A stretch of 64,000 bases of DNA from Neocallimastix lanati (nom. inval.) (Eukaryota > Neocallimastigomycota > Neocallimastigomycetes > Neocallimastigales > Neocallimastigaceae), in assembly GCA_016946835.1 (NCBI GenBank), contig JACVTC010000203.1, positions 1-64,000 of the forward strand, given 5' to 3'. Below, one piece after another: positions 59,730-64,000 of this stretch. Position numbers and translations under genes: made by a program. The notes under the pieces were generated by a model. It saw only the letters and a list, made by a program, of their open reading frames with translations. It was not told where the DNA came from and searched no databases. Numbering within the stretch: position 1 is the stretch's first letter; every line of letters starts with the position of its first letter.

Positions 59730-60807
59730 TTTATATCAAGGAAAATAATTACAATAAACAATATCCAGTTCTATAAACAAAATAATAAATTGAGGGAAAT
59801 AATTAATGATAAAAGAAGAAGGTGGGAACTCATTGATCAGGCGCATTCTATCGGACATGAAGGCTCCTTTAAAACTTACAATAGACTAAAAGATAATTAT
59901 TACTGGATCGGGATGAACAGAGATATAAAATTATATATCAAATGCTGTCCCATGTCAAAAATATAAACCTCAGAAATTAAATAAGAACATTGAAAATTTA
60001 CCGACTAAACCAGGTTTTCCGTTTTCAAAAGTAGGACTAGATTTAGTAGGCCCGATACTACCAGAAACACCAAGGGGTAATAAATACATTATTGTTCTTG
60101 TAGATTATTTAACAAAATGGGTAGAAGCCGAGCCTCTAAAAAGATCAGAATCTGTGGACGTTATAAAATTTTTGAAAAATGTCTTTGCTCGTCACGGGAT
60201 TCCAGAAATATTGATCACAGATAATGGACCTCAGTTTATCTCTGATAAGACTAAAGCTTTCTTGGATTTACATGATGTTTATGTCCAATACACTACTACT
60301 TATCATCCTGCATCTAACGGAGAAGTAGAGAATCGCAACAGGGAAATTGTAAAATATTTGAAATTATTAGGAGCTAAAGAAAATAACTGGGATGAAATAC
60401 TTCCAAGTGCACTCTGGGCTCTCAGAACATGTAAAAATGAGGTAACAGGATTCAGTAGTTTTGAATTACTATACGGAAGAAAAGATTTACTACCTTGTGA
60501 ACTTAGTCTTAATAAAGATGGAAGATATTTAGGTGAAAGTGATGAAGAATACTGGTTGAGGAAGTTTATTACCCATCATAAATGGATTACTGAAGCTATA
60601 AGAAATATAGAAACTGCTAATAAGGTCTGGGCAGATAGAAGAAACCAGGTAAGAAGATTAAGAGCTGAATATAAACCAGGAGATTTAGTCCTTATAAAGG
60701 TTTTTAACAGAAGAAAATTAGATCCTTATTTTACGGGACCTATGAAGATCGTTAAAAGGGAATTAAATACAGTAACTGTGTGTGATCCTATCCCAATTAT
60801 CAACTAA
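59730..60807 (+). pseudogene. pol: Element D pol part 2: integrase, frameshifted and truncated
   Basis: Integrase HHCC sequence (AHSIGHEGSFKTYNRLKDNY) is readable from about 59750. A one-base insertion in the second zinc-binding CxxC (near 59945-59955) breaks it. The core resumes (VGLDLVGPI, ITDNGPQFIS, NGEVENRNRE) and is open from 60154 to 60807. Homology ends after VCDPI, about 25 residues before the Element 1 C-terminus. Confidence 0.85.
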
Positions 60808-61289
60808 AACTAAACCCTGAAGTATTACGTATAGCAGTTTAACTTGCCACGCAATAGGAAGGTATAGTGAATTATTATAAATATTTAATAATAATAATTT
60901 TAATTTAATTAATTTGCGTTAAAAAAATTTTTTTTTTTTTTTAACAAAAATAATAATAATATAGAAATTTTAAAATTATTCAAATATTCTTAAACATCTG
61001 TTGTCGATTTAATTGATAGTACACCTTGTCTGACGTGTAGCATACCACTTGCTCGGTGTCTGTCCACGCAGGTGCCACGGTTACTGTATTCAATATAAAA
61101 TACAGCAGTAAAGAGCCTACCAGTCGCCGCTGTATAGGAATAAACTAAACCCGGAAATCAAAAATCGAAAACAGGGAATTAAGAATATTAAAAGAATAAA
61201 ATTAATTATTCTATATTAAAAATTAAAAATTGTTTTATTAGAAATTATTATTTAAATATTTAATTCTATCATAGTAGTAACTATTAAAT
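60808..61289. other. Unexplained region with a GC-richer island
   Basis: Follows the broken end of element D. 61011-61170 is much richer in G+C than its surroundings and contains a 7-bp stem CTGTATT/AATACAG (61084-61105). A 13-bp near-direct repeat (AACTAAACCC[TC]GA) sits at 60808 and 61143. No ORF or recognised RNA. It could be the remains of a short element. Confidence 0.4.
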
Positions 61290-62280
61290 GAAGCTCTTAT
61301 CTAGTTATTGTTAACTGAGTCAATGAAGTCGTCATACAGGTCTTACGTTTTTGAAATAATTCCTTGAATTGATCTTTTATTTCATCTAGTACGACTTCAA
61401 TTATTTTTTCTAATGATTGTAGAAATTCTTGTTTTTCATCCTTTTCTATTATTATTGCATTACATATAGGCGTGCATAAAGAAGTATGGTTATCATATAT
61501 TTCAGTTATTCTTTTAATTCCTTTTTTTGTTTTTTGATATAAACAGTCATCATCCGAGTCAATATAGAGTCTGTACTTCTTTTGTATACCTCTTCCTAAT
61601 ATAATATCAAAGTATGGATTTGTATAATATATTATTTAGATCTTTCATTCACAGTTAAGTTATTATTAATGGTTATTTTTAAATTTATATAAGAGTTAGT
61701 ATAAAGTATTGTACTATCGACAATTGCAATAGTTTCAGATTGATTACAATTATTAATGATTTCATTTTCTAGTTCTCAATACACTAATTCTTTATTAGTG
61801 TATTGAGAACCTTTTAAAGTTGCTCTTCTTTGTTCGACCCCTCTATTAAATTCAATAGGATTAAAAAATTTTTGTTTGACACAAGATTGTTGCTAAAATT
61901 ATTATTCTCGAATTTGTTATTGTAATCAGAATTTTCGGTATGATTATTATTATCAGAAACAAAAGGTATTTTATTATAGTAGTTTGTATTTAACGGTTTA
62001 AGGTTATTATTGTAATTAATTATATTATTATTATTGTTTGAATTTTTCTTTGAATTGCCAATTAGAATTTTTGAATTAGGTTTATTTTCTTCCATTAATT
62101 TAAGAATTTTTTCTCTTTTTGAAGTTATTTCCGTTACTTCACTGAGTTTAGTAGATTCTGATTCTAACACATGTTCATACATTTTAGGCCAATTTCGGAA
62201 TGCATTTATATAGTATGGAGTGCTTATGTCAATGGCAAAGACAAAAGTGTTGTCTCTACTAATATTAAGTCTCATGTTAG
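61290..62280 (-). pseudogene. gag: Gag-protease remnant of a B/E-type Ty3 element
   Basis: Minus strand. 62275-61814 encodes YYINAFRNWPKMYEHVLESE and TSKREKILKLMEENK, paralleling element B Gag, followed by an asparagine-rich tail. Further on, in broken frames, NPYFDIILGRGIQKKYRLYI (~61620-61560) matches the protease C-terminal half of element E. KTCMTTSLTQLT (near 61340) matches B just before its RT. It ends there; RT is absent. It therefore preserves the gag-protease junction deleted in B. Confidence 0.75.
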
Positions 62281-62399
62281 GTGCTTTTCCAGATACAGGA
62301 AGAAATTCTTAAGGAAACTTTTATGAAATGAAAATTCATTGTAAAGCTCTCATCGCTTTAGAATTAACTTCTTAAAATACGTTTTCTCCAAAATATCCT
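62281..62399. other. Degenerate sequence upstream of the gag remnant
   Basis: May be the N-terminal part of the same gag in broken frames. Nothing firm is recognisable. Confidence 0.3.
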
Positions 62400-62419
62400 C
62401 TAATAATTAGATTTCGATA

Positions 62420-62710
62420 TTCCTTTAGAAGATGATACTATAGAAATTTGTGATAATATTAATCCGAATACAAATCCAAATGAAGTCAATGAAGAAGATA
62501 ATCATAAATATACTTAAATATGGCTGATACTGCATTAAGAACATAAGTTCTAATAAATATTTTACTATTAAGGATGATAAAGGTATTAGCTCTCAAAATG
62601 TTGAAGTCGACTCTAGAAAACAAAAATGGTTACTTACTAATGTTAGTGATAATGAAGTAATTTTAACTAGTGAAAATAATGATATCTTGTTTAGTAAATA
62701 TTTTTTCTAA
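62420..62710 (+). pseudogene. Unidentified broken coding fragment
   Basis: Two short open stretches in plus orientation read like ordinary protein: PLEDDTIEICDNINPN (ending with a stop near 62516) and, after a break, KQKWLLTNVSDNEVILTSEN ending at a stop near 62710. Composition is acidic and serine/asparagine-rich. I recognise no family. It could be a remnant of a host gene or of a gag/protease linker. Confidence 0.3.
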
Positions 62711-63122
62711 CAACAATTAAAAAAATATATTAATTTAACATCGAGTGTATAACTTTACAACGGTAGAGTTGTTTTATTATTTAAAATATTTATAAAGTGG
62801 ATCAAATATAAATTCATTTTTGATTGAAAAATATATTTATATAATACAAAACTAAGAAGTAAGATATAAAAATTGCTTATATATAAATTTTAAAAATATA
62901 AAAAATAAATAAGATATAACTTTTATTCGAATCTGTCTTATAATAACCATTATTTGATATTGTTATTTAATTTTTTTTTTTTTTAGACTAGGAAGAGAAT
63001 ACACTTCCAATGCTTTATTAAAGATTAAAATATTTTTATGTATTACATTTAATATAAAAATACATTATATAATTAAAAGATAAAAAAAAATAAAATGTAT
63101 ATAAAAGATTAAATAAAATAAA

Positions 63123-63154
<32 letters not shown>

Positions 63155-63328
63155 GAACAGGGAAGAGAATACGCTTCCATAAATTTATTAATTTTATTAT
63201 AAAAAATAAATGAAGGTAAAAGTACATTTGAATTTAAAAATAAAAAGAAAAATTTAAAAATAAAAAATAAAAAAGCTCAAAAATACTATGTATTTCGGCA
63301 AGTTGTACTATGCGGGAATTCTCCCTTC
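62711..63328. other. AT-rich non-coding DNA with paired T-tract/hairpin repeats
   Basis: No gene. Contains two copies of a T tract followed by a GGAAG...CTTCC hairpin (see next entry) and a GGGAATTCTCCC palindrome at about 63313-63324. Confidence 0.6.
62970..63181. repeat. Direct repeat: T tract + GGAAGAGAATAC[AG]CTTCCA
   Basis: Copies at 62970-63010 (T15) and 63127-63180 (T28). Each contains a 5-bp stem GGAAG/CTTCC with an 8-nt loop and is followed by a TTTATTA sequence. On the minus strand they would be an A-tailed end, so two retroposed 3' ends are one reading. Confidence 0.55.
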
Positions 63329-63673
63329 CTAACAAATAAAAAAGTAATAAAACCTAGAAGTAACATCTTTAAAATAGATAGTGTGGTGTCCACTAAACTC
63401 TCCCCCGGATTCATCATTTATTGAACTACTAAGGCGAGATTCATCCTTCGTAGAAATAGATGATGATCCTGTATTATTATTATGCCTTATCGGTACGACG
63501 TTGACGCTCTTGGTTAAGTTTGGTATTTTGCAATACCTATCAAATAATAGCTCAAACGAACTACTAATGATAGGTATTGTGCTAGTTAAGAATTCCGCGA
63601 AGCCCACAATTTTTGGAACAGGTGACGAAAAAGAACCTTTGAAAAGTAGTTCATTCAATTGTCTCTGTTCCAT
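63329..63673 (-). CDS. Hypothetical protein, possible 5' part of a host gene
   Basis: 114 codons, ATG at 63673 preceded by a T tract. The protein begins MEQRQLNELLFKGSFSSPVP and includes a serine-rich polar stretch (STKDESRLSSSINDESGG). Base composition is clearly less AT-biased than the flanks and the region is not repetitive or retrotransposon-like. No domain is recognised. The end (FKDVTSRFYYFF) drifts into low-complexity sequence, so the real exon may stop earlier at an intron or a break. The overlapping plus-strand frame (63381-63800) is judged a shadow because it runs into poly-lysine over the A tract. Confidence 0.45.
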   Translation of the reverse strand: MEQRQLNELLFKGSFSSPVPKIVGFAEFLTSTIPIISSSFELLFDRYCKIPNLTKSVNVVPIRHNNNTGSSSISTKDESRLSSSINDESGGEFSGHHTIYFKDVTSRFYYFFIC

Positions 63674-64000
63674 AAAAAAAAAAAAAAAAATTAAATATAA
63701 ACAAATTTTAATTAATCATAGAAAATTTAATGTAATAAAGAATAAAAATAAGTTAGAAAAATTTCGGTGTGATGTATACTGTAACATGATCACCAGTTAA
63801 ATCTAAAATAATAAAATATTGTTATTTAATAAATTAAAGAAAATATATAAATAAAATATTATTTATTTATTCCTTTTATAACCTTACAACACTTTTAATA
63901 TATTATAGTTTTTTTAGTAAAAATTTTTTATTTTTTTTTTCTTTTCATTTTTATTTTATATTTATTTTTATTTTTTTTTTTTTTATTTTATATATTAATT
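63674..64000. other. AT-rich flank
   Basis: Upstream of the hypothetical minus-strand gene: an A/T tract followed by AT-rich DNA with T runs. It could include its promoter; nothing specific is seen. Confidence 0.5.

Larger units (their letters stand above)
55103..60807 (+). mobile_element. Element D: decayed relative of Element 1, 3' truncated
   Basis: 5' LTR 55103-55481, the same primer-binding site as Element 1, gag, frameshift signal, protease-RT-RNase H with one nonsense codon, and integrase with a frameshift. Homology stops within the integrase C-terminal domain at about 60800, and no 3' LTR follows. It shows what the Element 1 lineage looks like without the polyasparagine expansions. 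Confidence 0.88.

Noticed and set aside
63381-63800. 139-codon plus-strand frame
   Set aside because: Overlaps the more plausible minus-strand frame and reads through an A tract as polylysine.

Overview
This window is a very AT-rich eukaryotic accessory region: A/T homopolymers, AAT repeats and asparagine-rich proteins throughout, and almost no host genes. It is about 90% LTR retrotransposons. Base composition, chromodomain-bearing Ty3 (chromovirus) elements and an intron-containing tRNA-Ile(UAU) fit an AT-rich fungus, with anaerobic gut fungi (Neocallimastigomycota) my first guess. A dictyostelid-like protist is not excluded. The organism assignment is inference.

Layout. 1-3093 is non-coding low-complexity DNA. 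A tRNA-Ile(UAU) gene lies on the minus strand at 3094-3186. From 3201 a train of LTR elements begins, joined LTR end to LTR start through a short T spacer (3-5 T): L1 solo LTR (3201-3986); Element 1, a nearly complete Ty3 element (3991-13995); element B, Ty3 without a protease (14000-27486); M solo LTR (27491-28368); L2 LTR (28372-47109, heavily interrupted); N LTR (47113-48802, interrupted); P LTR (48807-49329); element E, a reversed Ty3 remnant (49334-53738); an N-like LTR fragment (53739-54078); L3 LTR (54084-55098); element D, a decayed relative of Element 1 (55103-60807). Other insertions are nested in this train with 5-bp duplications. Chromodomain element A occurs twice (14051-21547 minus; 29125-40150 plus). 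Two A-like solo LTRs lie at 28423-29119 and 47164-47819. A copia-like element lies at 29329-32853 and chromodomain element C at 40253-46328. Each A copy carries a 460-bp tRNA-derived SINE in its 3' LTR. The right end holds D's broken edge, a gag-protease remnant (61290-62280, minus), unexplained DNA and one possible host gene piece (63329-63673, minus).

Main interpretation. The train looks like repeated Ty3-type integration at one T-tract just upstream of the tRNA gene, each newcomer displacing the older ones. Decay rises with distance from the tRNA: Element 1 and B are nearly intact, E and D are broken. A-family elements used a second position: their 5-bp duplications occupy exactly LTR positions 47-51 in three host LTRs of two families. 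That corresponds to 61-65 bp upstream of the tRNA if each host LTR once abutted it.

Expression signals. Element 1, D and A share one gag-pol layout: a canonical -1 slippery heptamer, the gag stop, an 8-nt spacer and a 5-bp stem with an 8-nt loop. A and C lack a TGG primer-binding site; instead the 10 nt after the 5' LTR are perfectly complementary to a stretch downstream of the LTR TATA box, as in Tf1/sushi self-priming. B, C and the copia-like element keep long ORFs but have lost protease or reverse transcriptase segments in frame, so they probably need enzymes from other elements.
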